This document shows positions 33,065-44,733 of a stretch of 64,000 bases of DNA, piece after piece; positions within the stretch are counted from its first letter, which is position 1; the number at the start of each line of letters is the position of its first letter. A program made the translations under genes and the position numbers. Location of the stretch: NCBI GenBank assembly GCA_025266875.1, contig JALLLT010000037.1, positions 372,001 through 436,000 of the forward strand, in the 5' to 3' direction. Origin of the DNA: Fennellomyces sp. T-0311. Taxonomy: Eukaryota; Mucoromycota; Mucoromycetes; Mucorales; Lichtheimiaceae. The notes under the pieces were generated by a model. It had not been told where the DNA came from and did no database searches. It worked only from the letters and a program-made list of their open reading frames with translations.

Positions 33065-34556
33065 ATGGTTGCTCTTCTGACTCTCGCTACTCTGCTTGTG
33101 GCTGGCCTGACCAGCGCAAAGCCCGCCAATGATCCGTTCCATAAGCACACAATCAGGGCCGAGGGTATCGAGGCCTCCTTCATTGAGTATGGCGCGACCA
33201 TCACGGTAAGTACGCGGCTTGCCTGCTTTCGATGCCAGACTGTTGATCAGAACATCCAACAGAACCTTTGGGTCAACGACAAGGAGGGCACGCCCCGTGA
33301 TATCGTTCTCGGATGGGACGACGTAACGCGCTTTAAGTTCTTTTGTTTGTTTGCAACCTGTCTAATTGCACTGCACTCCAATACAGACCACCCAGTTCAA
33401 CCTGCAAGCTGGTGTTCCCGGATTCCTTGGAGGTAAGGGCAAATGTAATTTCCCTGCTTGCATACAGCCGATGCTTAACCCCTTGCATAGCCGTGGTCGG
33501 TCGTTATGCCAACCGCATTGGCAATGGCACCTTCAGCATTGATGGCAACGTGTTTCACACCCCTTTAAATGAAAAGGACATTACCACGTTGCATGGCGGT
33601 GATATGGGCTTCAACCGTCTGAACTGGACCTTGCTGGACAAGGGCAAAGACGAGATCAGCTTTGGACTGACTTCGCCGGACGGTGATGAAGGGTTCCCTG
33701 GCACTGCTGACGTTACTGTGAAATGTAAGACGGAAAATATAGCATCTGGGAATATTACTCATCGTCCACAGACAAAGTCAACGATAATCAAGAGTGGCAT
33801 GTGTCCTACGAGGCTACCTCGGACAAGGATACCATCATGATGTTGTCTCAGCACACGTACTGGAACTTGGATGCATACACGACCAGTGACACGGTGGAAG
33901 ATCATGTAATGCAGATCGCTTCGGACCAATTTATCAAGACCAACGGAGACTTAATTCCAAACGGCGAGTTTGGCGATGTTGGAGACACCGCCCTGGACTT
34001 CCGCACACCCAAGCCGATTGGCCAGGATTTGATGGAAGCAACTGAATGCGGGTAAAAAAAACATTGGTCTCTTCAGAAAAATTTTACTCATCTGCATACT
34101 TTAGCTTCGATTGCGTTGGGTACGACAATGCTTGGATATTCTCTGACCCGGACCCCGAGAAGGATCAAGTGACAGTCTATGCACCTAGCACAGGCATCCA
34201 ACTGTCCATCAAGACCGACCAACCGGCCCTGCAGTTCTACTCATGTGGTGGATTGGATGGCACCGCTTTGCCTGTCAAGAGTGGCAAGAAGCATCACCAT
34301 CGCAAGCATGAGCGTCGCTGCGAGAAAGAGACGCGTTATGTCCAGAAGTACGGCTGCTTCGTTTTGGAGACCGAAAATTACATTGACGGTATCAACAACC
34401 CTGCATGTAAGTTTCTTTTGTTTTCTGCAAAAGGTTTGTTGTGTCGCTGAATGTTTCAAAAACGTTCTAGGGGGCCAAGAGTACAGCGGCATCCTTCGCG
34501 CGGGTGACACATACACCCATAGTGCAGTGTACACCTTTTCTATCCGTAACGAGTGA
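33065..34556 (+). CDS. Secreted aldose 1-epimerase (mutarotase)
   Basis: Interconverts alpha and beta anomers of aldoses such as galactose or glucose. Seven exons: 33065-33205, 33263-33322, 33387-33432, 33491-33724, 33772-34051, 34105-34406, 34471-34556; 382 residues. A signal peptide (MVALLTLATLLVAGLTSA) makes it extracellular or secretory, unlike cytosolic GALM. Family blocks are all present: VVGRYANRIGNGTF, LHGGDMGFNRLNW, MMLSQHTYWNL (catalytic His), ALDFRTPKPIG, GYDNAWIF, LQFYSCGGLDG, and CFVLETENYIDGINNP (catalytic Glu). Odd point: between GGLDGTALPVK and YGCFVLETE there is a very basic, His-rich insert (SGKKHHHRKHERRCEKETRY). Start 33065 has context accATGg and the TATA position supports it. 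N-glycosylation sites (NGT, NWT) fit secretion. Confidence 0.93.
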
Positions 34557-34706
34557 TTTAAGTTTCTTTAAGTAACTTTTAACTTGCCAAATATAATAAA
34601 AATACCTTATAAGGAGTCTTTTTTCGTTGCCAAGATTATTCGCTGACGCTGACTTACAACTTTTTTTGGGCATACACACACACAAAAGGTCCTGTCCCCA
34701 CCGACG

Positions 34707-36004
34707 ATGAGCATCAACCATGAAGGACTCTACGCGGTCATTGTAGTATGTCTTGTCATTGTCGTTGCATTGGTATGCTGCGTTGGCGTCCGCATGTACC
34801 GGCGCCCTGCAGCGAGAAATGCGCGAGATGACCCGTCATCCAACGCAGAATGGCAATCGCTTCGAGAAACTACCTCGGCTGCACCCGAGTTTCGACAAGA
34901 GCTACAGCAAGTTATAGGTAAGTAAGCAGCAAATCCACTGCATCAACAATAATGCCGGCGGCTTTGCCCTAGGCAAAGAAAAATATATATATATAACTCA
35001 AAATATGTATGATATAGCATGGCAAGCAAGGCACCCGCCCAAATCAAATGATTGGATGGACGCGGCTATGGCGCCTGTTGTACGTGAACGTGGCGTGGCA
35101 GCCTGGACTTTTCTTGAAAATGAACGCATGACCGATACCGACGACGATTCCAACGCAGCCGTCATGGATAAAACCACTATTGTGTTTTGTCAAGGACAAG
35201 GCTGCGTACTTACCAACTTGCCCATTCCCATGAATCAGGAATTCGTATACTGGGAAGCTAAAATTTTGCAACTTGACGAACAGGATCGCGTAGCGATTGG
35301 CTTGGCAACCAAACCGTATCCATGCTGGCGGCTACCAGGTAACGAAAAATTAAAATATGTTATACAAGCAATGATGAAAATCTAAACTCGGATATATGGA
35401 AGGTTGGCATCGTCATTCTGTTGGGTATCATTCACATACAGGTGCAGTTCATGCAAGCGATCCGCTGGTAGGAAGGCCATATGGACCACCTTACAATGAA
35501 GGTGATGTGATCGGCGTTGGTTACCTCCGCAACACAAGCACAGTATTTTTCACACGGAACGGGAAGGTAAAAAACGATCGTCGGTATGAAAAGAAAACCA
35601 CAGGAATGAAGAAACTGATGCAACGACTATTTTAGAACCTTGGCAAGGCGTCAATTGGTTTCAAATTTCCTGTGTATCCGGCAGTAGGTGCAATGGGTCC
35701 ATGTCAGGTCTCTGTAAACTTTGGTCAGCAGGATTATCTATTCTCCCCTGGTAAGTACCAAAAGTAGTAATTAGATGAAAGGAACTGACATATGGATTTC
35801 TCATCAGCCAATTTGCGTGAAGCGGCATTGGCGCCGAAACAAGGCACGCTACCACCACCTCCTGCTTATGGCGATTTACGGAACACTGTCATGCTTTTTG
35901 GCGCCTCAGACGACGACAATAACGCCGACACTCGACATCTTGATTACTCGCAACAACCCAACACATTTGACCCCCCAACGTCTCCACCGCCACGATATAC
36001 CTGA
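34707..36004 (+). CDS. SPRY-domain membrane protein with PY motifs (Ssh4/Ear1-like Rsp5 adaptor)
   Basis: Likely endosome/vacuole membrane adaptor that brings cargo to the Rsp5/Nedd4 ubiquitin ligase (role known for yeast Ssh4 and Ear1). Five exons: 34707-34917, 34973-35338, 35403-35566, 35636-35750, 35808-36004; 350 residues. An N-terminal membrane segment (AVIVVCLVIVVALVCCVGV) is followed by Arg-rich cytosolic sequence, then a SPRY domain (FVYWEAKILQLDE, VAIGLATKPYPCWRLPGW, VGYHSHTGAVHA, GDVIGVGYLRNTSTVFFTRN, LGKASIGFKFPVYPAVG). The C-terminus has two PPxY motifs, PPPPAYGD and PPPRYT, for WW-domain binding. Order and size match the family. Exon 2 opens with a TA run (KYIYI) right after the acceptor. 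Its 3' end is 124 bp from that of the methyltransferase. Confidence 0.9.
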
Positions 36005-36128
36005 GCATCACTTCTTTTTTCTTTCTTCTCTTATTCATGGGCATTACATACATATATATTCATTTCTTGCGTTTAGATGTAATAATACATTATTTTCACC
36101 TGCTAAAATACATTTTCTCGAATAATTA

Positions 36129-38894
36129 TTACATGCTACTAATCATTTTTATAATACATTGTCCCCAGGATACTCGATCATATTGCACCTGAGGTAAATT
36201 GCATTCCCTGAGCTGATTCTGCCATGTTTCAGTCAGCGTCAGGTTAAGTTCAGATTCCAATGCTCGTTGCAGTTCTTGAGGGATTTGGTAAAGTGCATAT
36301 GCCAAATGATCTATGGCGTATTGACATAATGATGCACGTTGCAAAACTCGAGTTACTGCTTCCCGCAGACTTTTGTACTTGACATCATCCCAGCGAAGTG
36401 GCTCGCGCCACAACGGGTTCGAGCGTTCATATTGTTCAAGTGCTTGTACATCTGTCATGGAGAGATCCCAGCTCCCTCCTCGCACTTTTTCCATCAATGT
36501 CTGTAGCTGCGTCAGCTCCACAATCGCATAAATGAAAAACCTGGCATGCGATACGATCTGGACCAGCGTTGTCATGATTGGGCCGTCTTGTAATGACGGT
36601 AAAGCACATGGAATGTTAGCCATATTCTTTCCGAAAAACCGGGTACGTCCTTGCTGATCGTAGTAGCAGTGCTCTTTGATGAAGAACTGGACCGTGCTTG
36701 AATTCAATAGCCCACAAAAGTACTCGGGAGTTGGGCCGAGTATGCTCCGGGGTGTAAAGTACATGCACTGGTTCGTCAAGCAAAGCCTACTTCTGTCCAT
36801 AAAAAAGCGTTGACGAGGCTGAGACTTTGTAAAGTACCCATAGTTGATTGGATGTACGATTTTCACTGGCACATCGGCGCCACATTTGTTGTAATGACAC
36901 CAAGTGATTTTGCGATCGGCTCGACCGTCCTGCAATGCCTCCCGTGCTTCACTGAGATACCGGTATAACTCAGGGTACTGTTGCGGGTCGCGTTCCAGTT
37001 CATGAGCGCCAGTCTTGTCCACCAAGATCATTGAGTAAAATGGTTCGCCATTCTCGGTGCGGATGAGTGGCAGATACGCTTCTGCCGGGGACGTCTCCTT
37101 GCGGGTCAATCGCTGTGGATCACGATGGAGCCAGAACGTGCTTTCTTTGTCGACGCCTTTGGATTTTCCACTCCAATAAAATGCTGGACGCAGCCATCGA
37201 TCACAACAAGCTCGTCCAAATGTCTCTCGAGCCCATTGTGTCCTGACGACCAAAGCATATACAGGATTCGTGTTGGGACCTCTGTGAAATTCCAGCGGTG
37301 CATCTTCGCTGTTGCACAAACGTGGCAAATCACTCGTAAGATGGTTCAATTGGTCCGACAATTTCGAGGTAGGGGACAGGAACGCAAACGAAGCATTGGG
37401 CGATTGTCGGATTCTGTCAATATTGTCAACGCAAGTCAATTTGTACTTGAGCAACGGATCATGCACAGCTGTGCTATCGAAATGGGTATACGCGTACAGG
37501 ATATCATCCAATGTTGCCTTGCGTGACATGTGTCGCAAAAACAAGAGCTTTTTTTTCGTTGCATTTTCGTGTCGCATCCGGAGTCGAAAAATCAACGAGT
37601 CGGTCTGGATCTTGGGCCACACTTTGTATGGTTCGAATTGATACACCTCCAGTAGTTGACAGTGCTGCCACATCCATGCTCGCAAGTGGCGTGCAAATTC
37701 TAATATCATCCATTGGCTTGGGGTGATGAGGCATAGTTGGCCGGATACCGGGTCGCAGCGCTGCATACATATCCACATAAAATATAGGTAGGCTTGTGCA
37801 CCGCGCCCGCCCAAGACACGGGCATCGTAGAGCGCAGGGTCGGGTTCGGTAATCAGACCCGTTTTGCGAATCATGTACGGCGGATTGGTGACAATGTAAT
37901 CGAATTTAAGCTGCGTTGCATCGCGTAATCGCTGCAATTCGGCCCGCTCCCATGGCGACGCGTTGTCGTAGATGGTCAATCTAAGCGTATCGTTGCAAAA
38001 TAGATGTAGACGGTCTACTGAGACGATGTGATGGTTGGATAGTTCGGTGATTCGTTTGTATAATGGAAACAAGTGGACCAGCACATTAAGTTTCCCGAGT
38101 TTGAACGCAAATGGATCGATTTCAACGCCCCAGATGTTTTGTGGAATGGCGTGACATAGCATGTGCTTCAAGTATTCGGCATTGTTCCATATACTAGACG
38201 TTCCCATGCATGTGTTGACTAGCCGCGTCAGAAATTCGCACAAGAACGAACCTATCCCCATGCATGGATCAAACACGCGAGGCACTCCAGTAAGCAATTG
38301 AGTGTCAGCGAGACAGCTGTCCCACATAAATTGTACAATGCTCTGAGGCGTGTAGAACTGGCCGTGTTCTTTCCGTTGTTTCTTGGCATTGATTTCCAGA
38401 AAGCTGGTGTAAAAGTGCGAGAAGATCGAGTCAATGTACCGAAGTGAACGAAACACGATGCCGTGAGCGAGAAATAGCGAGCGCAGTTGTTCCACTTGTC
38501 GATCGTCCACATCGGTTATCATGCCGTCATGAAATAATGCCATGTAGGTCTTCATCACTCGGTAACCCATCAGATCCTGCAGCAACACATCGATAAACAC
38601 GAGATATATTGTCATTAGACCATGCGTGTCTGACTCTCCTGCAGAAACAAATAAAACAAATTGAGCATATTACTGGTTTTGGTCAGCGAAAAAAATAAGC
38701 TTACGTGATGTTTCCAGTAACGAACTTAGAATGGCCACCACCGCCTTAACTTGTGCTTCGGAAATGTCATCTAGAACTGCCATGGTTCGTTCTCGTTTTT
38801 CGGGAATGGGCGACTGCGGCGGTTCAGAATCGAACAACGTAGATGCGATCGTGTTTGGATCGGGTTGCTTCGTTGTCGGATCCAGTGTGTTCAT
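36129..38894 (-). CDS. Eco57I/TaqI-like N6-adenine DNA methyltransferase
   Basis: Bacterial-type SAM-dependent DNA methyltransferase expected to transfer a methyl group to adenine N6. Two exons, 38894-38705 and 38638-36129, 899 residues. The MTase core has motif X (HGQFYTPQSIVQFM, about 155), motif I (VFDPCMGIGSFLCEF, about 186), an acidic motif II (WGVEIDPFAFKLGKLNVL, about 232) and catalytic motif IV (FDYIVTNPPYM, NPPY about 315-318). A C-terminal half like the target-recognition part of type IIG/TaqI enzymes has EYFCGLLNSSTVQFFIK and GRTRFFGKNMANIPCALP. About 150 residues precede motif X, with no visible nuclease motif, so this looks like a methyltransferase without restriction activity. 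A 66-nt spliceosomal intron in the 5' part shows it is a resident nuclear gene. Start 38894 is the first in-frame ATG. All key residues are intact. It could act on DNA or, less likely, RNA. Confidence 0.9.
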
Positions 38895-40518
38895 TTTCCT
38901 TTCATGATTTTCTGTCCGATCTTGCAATCGTACGAATCGAGAGCGGGGGATTGGGAGGAGTGGAAGAGCGCACTTTTTTTTTATTCGGTGCGGTATACAA
39001 GGGTTCCGTTGTCAGACGGGGTACACATTCTGTTGAAGGAAGTCTGTGGTACAACCACGTACGGCTTGGCGGGTCATATTTTTATCTCTCCTTAGAAAGA
39101 TACTCACATAAGGCATGAATATCCATGCCAGCACTTGATCGTCTTCTTTTTTTATATAATTTTGTTGCCAGTAGAAACAATCAGATCTGTCGTCATTCCT
39201 TGTTTTGAATTATGATCGCTCGATTGGTCAGGTGGTAGATGGACTTTGTCGCTGGGGGGAAAGGTACAACATAAAACTCAATTATAGTCGCGTGTTTTAA
39301 ATGCTATATTCCCATGGTACAGAATAACTTTATGAACAGCTGGATCCGTGTACGACTTTTTTTTTCGACACGATGAGTAGTTAACCTTCGCGCTGATCCA
39401 GCCGAGTCCCTTACTTTTTCTATTTGTCCTCTTTGCTGAAATATGCTTGAAAACAGGCATCAGTAAGCAACGTACCTAAAACATATCCATCAACCCATGC
39501 ACGTGGACAAGGTCACTTAGCAGCCTCTCGATTCAGCAGAAAAAAAGATGCATTTGTGCCTTGCATGACTTGCGTCACAACCCTTATCAGAAAGATTTGC
39601 ACGTGCCAAACAGAAGGTCCGTGCTCCGCTAGCTCGCATGCATGGGCTCTCTCAGCTTCATACATTTAATCGCACGTATACTGACATAGCTGTCCAGATA
39701 TCAGAATTTGTTAGTACGCCATTAAATCGTTTTCTAATGATATATAAGGACGATACCAATCGATGCGCTGTAATTAATGATCATCCGTAACTGAGATTGT
39801 AAGAGATTTATCTTATTTAAGATCGATCGTCTGACGTTCAAGTTTCACGATAAGAACATTCTGTAAGTCAATCAAAATTGACAAAATAGCTTGGTACTAC
39901 TGTCTCCTGTTGGATATGACAGCTAACTAATCTTTTCAAAATCGTAACGTCAATCCATCCATTTCCAGATACGTATGCTTGGCAATGGATTCGCAGGCGA
40001 ATGATATCATACTTGAGAGCACCGGAATTAGCTGACATGTGGTTTCTAAGCTAAAGCATACATAGAATTTTTACTTTATGCGCTTGATAGAGCTCTCAGC
40101 TGATCACAGTCGGTTGATGGAATTAACGATAGGGTTAAACATTCCGTATATACTTGGCATTTTAGCAGTTGCTCACTTTAAAAATTGGATGGCACGTAAT
40201 ATCCTTAAGGATCTTGGCCACAGCAAAAGTTTATCCAATCTTAGCACATACATTTAGTTTGCAGCACTCTCTACTTGCCTTCTGCCCAATTAGTATGCCA
40301 CGAATGAACCGCAAGAATATGCCATGAGTTGAAAGCTTCCTGATTCTGACCACATGTTAAGTAACTATCTATTGGAAGAATACTCAAAGCAAATCCAGTA
40401 TAACCCATATCATAATTATAGCTGCCTTGGCTGCATATGTATGTAATTAGGCGTCAAAGCTTCTCAACAAATCGCAATGACCAGATTGTCATTTTCTTTG
40501 CTTTTGACATTATTTCCG
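38895..40518. other. Intergenic stretch between methyltransferase and F-box pseudogene
   Basis: About 1.6 kb, AT-rich after 39600. Only short meaningless frames. It should include the methyltransferase promoter near 38900-39100. Confidence 0.5.
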
Positions 40519-41970
40519 ACATGTTCTCTCATCTCAACCCAGCACCATTGCATTTAACTCATGAACGTCTGCCATAGATTGTATTCCGAAATCCCGTCTT
40601 ACAGAACCGATCTATGGAAATCAATCAAGATTTCGCATCCGCGTTGGCACTAGCCTAACTACAGTATGGTACGCTGCCTTGGACATCACGTCAACGCTGT
40701 ATCTATCTGTGACATGACCAACAGGTTGACCTTGATAGAAATCACAAGTGAAGGAACATGGGAGTTGACAGTTGATGGGACACGGAACAGCCATCAAATT
40801 ATACCACCCATTCATCAGTTCAATAATACTTTGAAGCAGTTGTCCATATATGATTTCAAGGCGACTACCTGTGTCTCAAAAGTCCTTGAGCATTTTCCGA
40901 ATCTCACGCACCTCACGCTGTCGTTTTTTGGGCGAATCCACAAAGGACAATGCAATCAGCTATAGCAATCTTAGCCACTTGCATCTGAATGCAGTTTCAA
41001 GCATTGAGGATCAGATCATCCCTGTCCTACGTTCCTGTCCAAACGTAAAGACCCTGGCATCCGCACACACCGACTCCAGAGGTATATCGCCAGATGTCTT
41101 TGACCGTACGTTCAGCTATGTCCTGGTATACAGCACTTTAGCTGCGATAATACTACTATTCGGAAACCAGCGGAATGGATTGGAGCTGATTTCAGTGGCG
41201 GTGCTCTACAAACGTTCATATTCAAAGTTGATTTTGATGCACTACGTAAATTCAATGCTCGACTCACAAAGGCAGGTCACAGTCTGAAGCCCCTCCATCT
41301 TTTCAATAGAACGCCAAGGACTGTGATGGAGCGGAACTTTCTATCAGCACTACAATTCTCTCGTGTGCAAGAACTTATTCTCAAAGGCACCCGAATGACA
41401 GCTGATCAATGGCACCCGTTCTTGGTAGGCTTCCAACGTCTTCAATACGTGGATATATGTTTTTATATGATCGACTTCCGGTTAAGTCACTGTGTAAACA
41501 TAATCTGCCGTTGGAAAGACCTTGAGCGGCTGAAGATTGAAGCGCCGTGTTTCTTACGATTTTCCGAAGCGCGGGACAATATTGACTTACTATCCAACAC
41601 AAAGCCTCAAAACTTGACGTTGCACCGCGTATGCATTACATACAGAGGACTGTTGAGCATACTCCAAATACGATCATTGCGGGAACTCGCGATATCCCTG
41701 AGGAGAGATGGCTGCGCCAGCCTCGAAGTACAGCTGCAATTCTCCAATGGACGGAATGTCGTGAATTCTGCTCTTGAACTTGAAGCTTTCGGCGTTTGAA
41801 AACCTGAAAGACAATGTCCTTGAGCGTCTTACCAGCGTCACAAGCCTGTCGCAGTTCACGATACTGCACAACGACCTCATTACTTTCTTAGGAGTGAAGG
41901 CGCTTGCGTGTGACGGTGGTTCTGAAAGCATAGCCATAGGCCTGCATGCGATATTCATGTCGGCATGTCA
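40519..41970 (+). pseudogene. Decayed F-box/LRR gene
   Basis: Related to the intact genes at 42212 and 47057. The F-box core is missing about 25 residues: after a short start (MFSHLNPAP) the sequence resumes at VCHRLYSEIPSYRTDLWKSI, matching VCRHWHSEMPLYTTDLWKE of the neighbour. LRR-like pieces follow in different frames: MVRCLGHHVNAVSICDM, LEHFPNLTHLTLSFF, NLSHLHLNAVSSIEDQIIPV, a long frame from 41323, and ENLKDNVLERLTSVTSLSQF. At least three frame changes (near 40640, 40960 and 41780) plus an early stop make a working protein unlikely. Introns cannot explain all breaks because related genes have only one intron, located earlier. Confidence 0.7.
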
Positions 41971-42211
41971 CTGTGGGAAAGTGTTGCACGAATGGTTTCT
42001 TGTGAATAGATGGGTCCTCGCTATTACTTCTCCACATAGTGGATGTAATCAGTAGCTACATATGAACCTTTGCGCGCTATAAATTTCATGCGAGTGATGG
42101 TAGCCCAGCCAATTTATTGGACGCTAATCCAGAACAGGAAAGAGCAGTGTGGGCTGCTGTTTTTAGCTACCCGCATTAACATAACCTTTCTTAACACTTT
42201 TAACAAGCCGA

Positions 42212-43919
42212 ATGAACATCTTCCCAACCTCATTACCTCCTGAAGTTGTTTTAAGAATCGTTTCTTTTCTCGATCAACATGATTGCCTTCAATGCCTTCA
42301 GGTGTGTCGCCATTGGCACTCCGAGATGCCGCTGTATACAACCGATCTGTGGAAGGAGGTCGTGATTTCACCAGCATGCTGGAGCACGATGAATAGTTGC
42401 TTAATACGCAGTCTCGGTGTGCACACCCAGAAGCTCTCCATCAGTGACATGGATGTGTTCAGCATCCTGCACCGGTTCAAGAAGCTAAAATGTAAAATAA
42501 CCTCGCTCGGTTAGTTGCCACGTTAACGGCCGCTATGTTTTCTGTACTAAAAATGATGCCGTATTAGAAATCGCGCAAGTTCACGATGACACAATGACAC
42601 ATGATCAACATATGGAGGACCACGCCAGATTTCTTTCGACAATCAAGCAATTCGACTGGTCGTTGCGCCAGCTTTCCATCATTGACTATTCGTTCGGTCT
42701 GTTAGTGACAGAGGTGCTACAGCAGTTTCCTAACCTGACGCATCTTACATTGCTGTTCGACCACCGCTTACATGAATACTTATCCAAGCCTCTTGTGGTA
42801 CATGACACCAGCAATCCTGGGTTCCGGTCTTACGCGGGGCTTGTGTATCTTCACTTGGATGCCTTCCTCAACTTTGACTGTCGCATTGTTCCTACTCTTC
42901 GTCGTTGTCCAATGCTGAAAACTCTTCGCTTGTCGAATGACGGCATTGACGCCTTCAGTATGCCCTCCAATTTTGCCACTATTTTCCAGCTTTGTCCACA
43001 CTTAATGCATCTAACGTGGAACGAGGATCGATATCCTCCTGATATGCGTGACAGCATATTGATGCACGAATTGGACGCACCGTCTCCGAACACCACTAAT
43101 GGCGATTATAAAGGAACTCTTCAAACGTTTTTATTTAGCGGGAATATAAGCGATATCGATAGGGTACTGCCTATACTCAGAGCGTCGCATCACGAACTTG
43201 AACGGATAGAGCTTTCCTTTTGGGCAACGTCGGTGACTCCTGAACTGCACACCCTACTATCACGCATTTGCTTTCCGCGATTGAAGGCACTTGTGGTAAG
43301 TAGGCTGAAGATGGTATCGGATGACTGGGTATCGTTTTTAGCAGGCTGCCCGAGCATAGAGGTCCTTGATTTATATTTGTTTAAAGAAGATCTGGCTATG
43401 AACACCATATGTGCTATCGTCGGCTCGCTGGACCAACTCCAGTACTTGAAAATTAAACGTAGTGCCGAATCATGGACTCCTTCCCGGGAAGAGGCGATAT
43501 GGAGCAACACCATCATCCTTTCTAGAACTCGATTGCAATATCTTGACCTCGATGGCGTTTTACTTACGGACGACGGGTTGTTGAACTTGTGCGATATATC
43601 ATCATTGAAGGAGCTATCCCTTTCCCAGACGCGATATAGCTACATCACCCTTGAAGGATTACTGGCGTTTGCTGACAAACTAAACTCCAGTAAGAGCTGT
43701 CTTGCCACGCTGAAGCTTTCGTACTTTACGACCTTGGATGATACTGTCCTCCAACGCTTTTCACGAGCCAAAAGCTTATCATTTCTCTTATTACAATGGT
43801 GTCCCAAGGTTACTGAAGCAGGTCTGAAAGTATTTCTCAATGGTGGCGCCAACGGCGTAAAGAGAAAAGTCACAGTAGAACACTGTCGCTTGATTTCCAG
43901 ATTTCGGGGCTTGGGATAG
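42212..43919 (+). CDS. F-box/leucine-rich-repeat protein (short form without TPR)
   Basis: Predicted SCF ubiquitin-ligase receptor. Two exons, 42212-42509 and 42568-43919; 549 residues. The F-box sits at the very N-terminus (LPPEVVLRIVSFLDQHDCLQ, VCRHWHSEMPLYTTDLWKEV). Exon 2 carries LRR-type repeats (FPNLTHLTLLFD, AGLVYLHLDAFL, CPMLKTLRLSN, CPHLMHLTWNED, CPSIEVLDLYLF, LQYLDLDGVLL, SSLKELSLSQ). Exon 1 is 298 nt, exactly as in the gene at 47057, and the phase-1 intron follows the same residues (ITSLG). This marks the two as paralogues. It is 240 bp downstream of a decayed relative. No TPR, unlike the gene at 44734. Confidence 0.87.
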
Positions 43920-44733
43920 CCACGCACTGTATTCCCACAATGGTTGAACTCCATTCATAGTAGTAAAAGGAATGTATAGCTGATCGGATATATGATGTAA
44001 AAGTACTGTACTTCGCCATAGAAGTCATGATATATGATCACAAGTTGTTATTATATTGTTCTAAAAAAAGCCGTCCAACATATACAAAATCTACATACAT
44101 GGTGTCTTCCAGAAGTAATTCCAATCGAGTATGTGTTACCAACGTTGACAGCATTTACACAGTGACGTACATATGGCGAGTTATTTGGCGTAGCCCCTAG
44201 AAAATATAGTTCTGATGGAAGGATACTCCCCACTGCCCACCATTCCCTGGAGCAAATACACCAAAAGATTCAGTATTCTTTATTGGCCAAAGTATATTTG
44301 TTACGCAGGTACCCGAAGATGACACGTTGCATATTTTCCAAGGAAAAATCCCAAAGGACTATCACCACGAGATGATTGCTATGGACAACGTTTATGGAAA
44401 TTGGAGGACTGGAATGCCAAATATTGGTGCAACTATGGAAGGTAAATATTAGCTCTGTGTAACAAACTCCAATGCTCTCACTGCAGAAGCAGGATCGGCG
44501 ATATGGACGCATACACCAACCGAAACAAAAAAGTCGGCGATTCCCTTCAGGTAAAGCACATATGTTATGAATATCAAGGAATCAATACGACTATAAAAGC
44601 TACTCTAGGTAAGACGAAATACTCCTTTGATGACTAATATTATTGTGTGTCACAAAAAAAGAAAAACTTCTGAAATGCGCTCGTGTCATCGGCTTTTCCT
44701 CTTTTACGAGTTTCCTTCAATTTTTATACACAA
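43920..44733. other. Intergenic stretch with TATA box for the next F-box gene
   Basis: About 0.8 kb without a recognisable gene. TATAAAAG at 44592-44599 is a good core promoter candidate for the gene starting at 44734 or 44842. Confidence 0.45.

Noticed and set aside
36129..38894. Methyltransferase as bacterial contamination or as part of a restriction-modification or BREX operon
   Set aside because: The gene has a spliceosomal intron, sits among intron-rich fungal genes, and no restriction nuclease or other defence gene is next to it.
41323..41799. 158-codon frame as an independent LRR gene
   Set aside because: It lines up with the middle of the neighbouring F-box/LRR proteins and is flanked by frame-shifted pieces of the same protein, so it belongs to the pseudogene.
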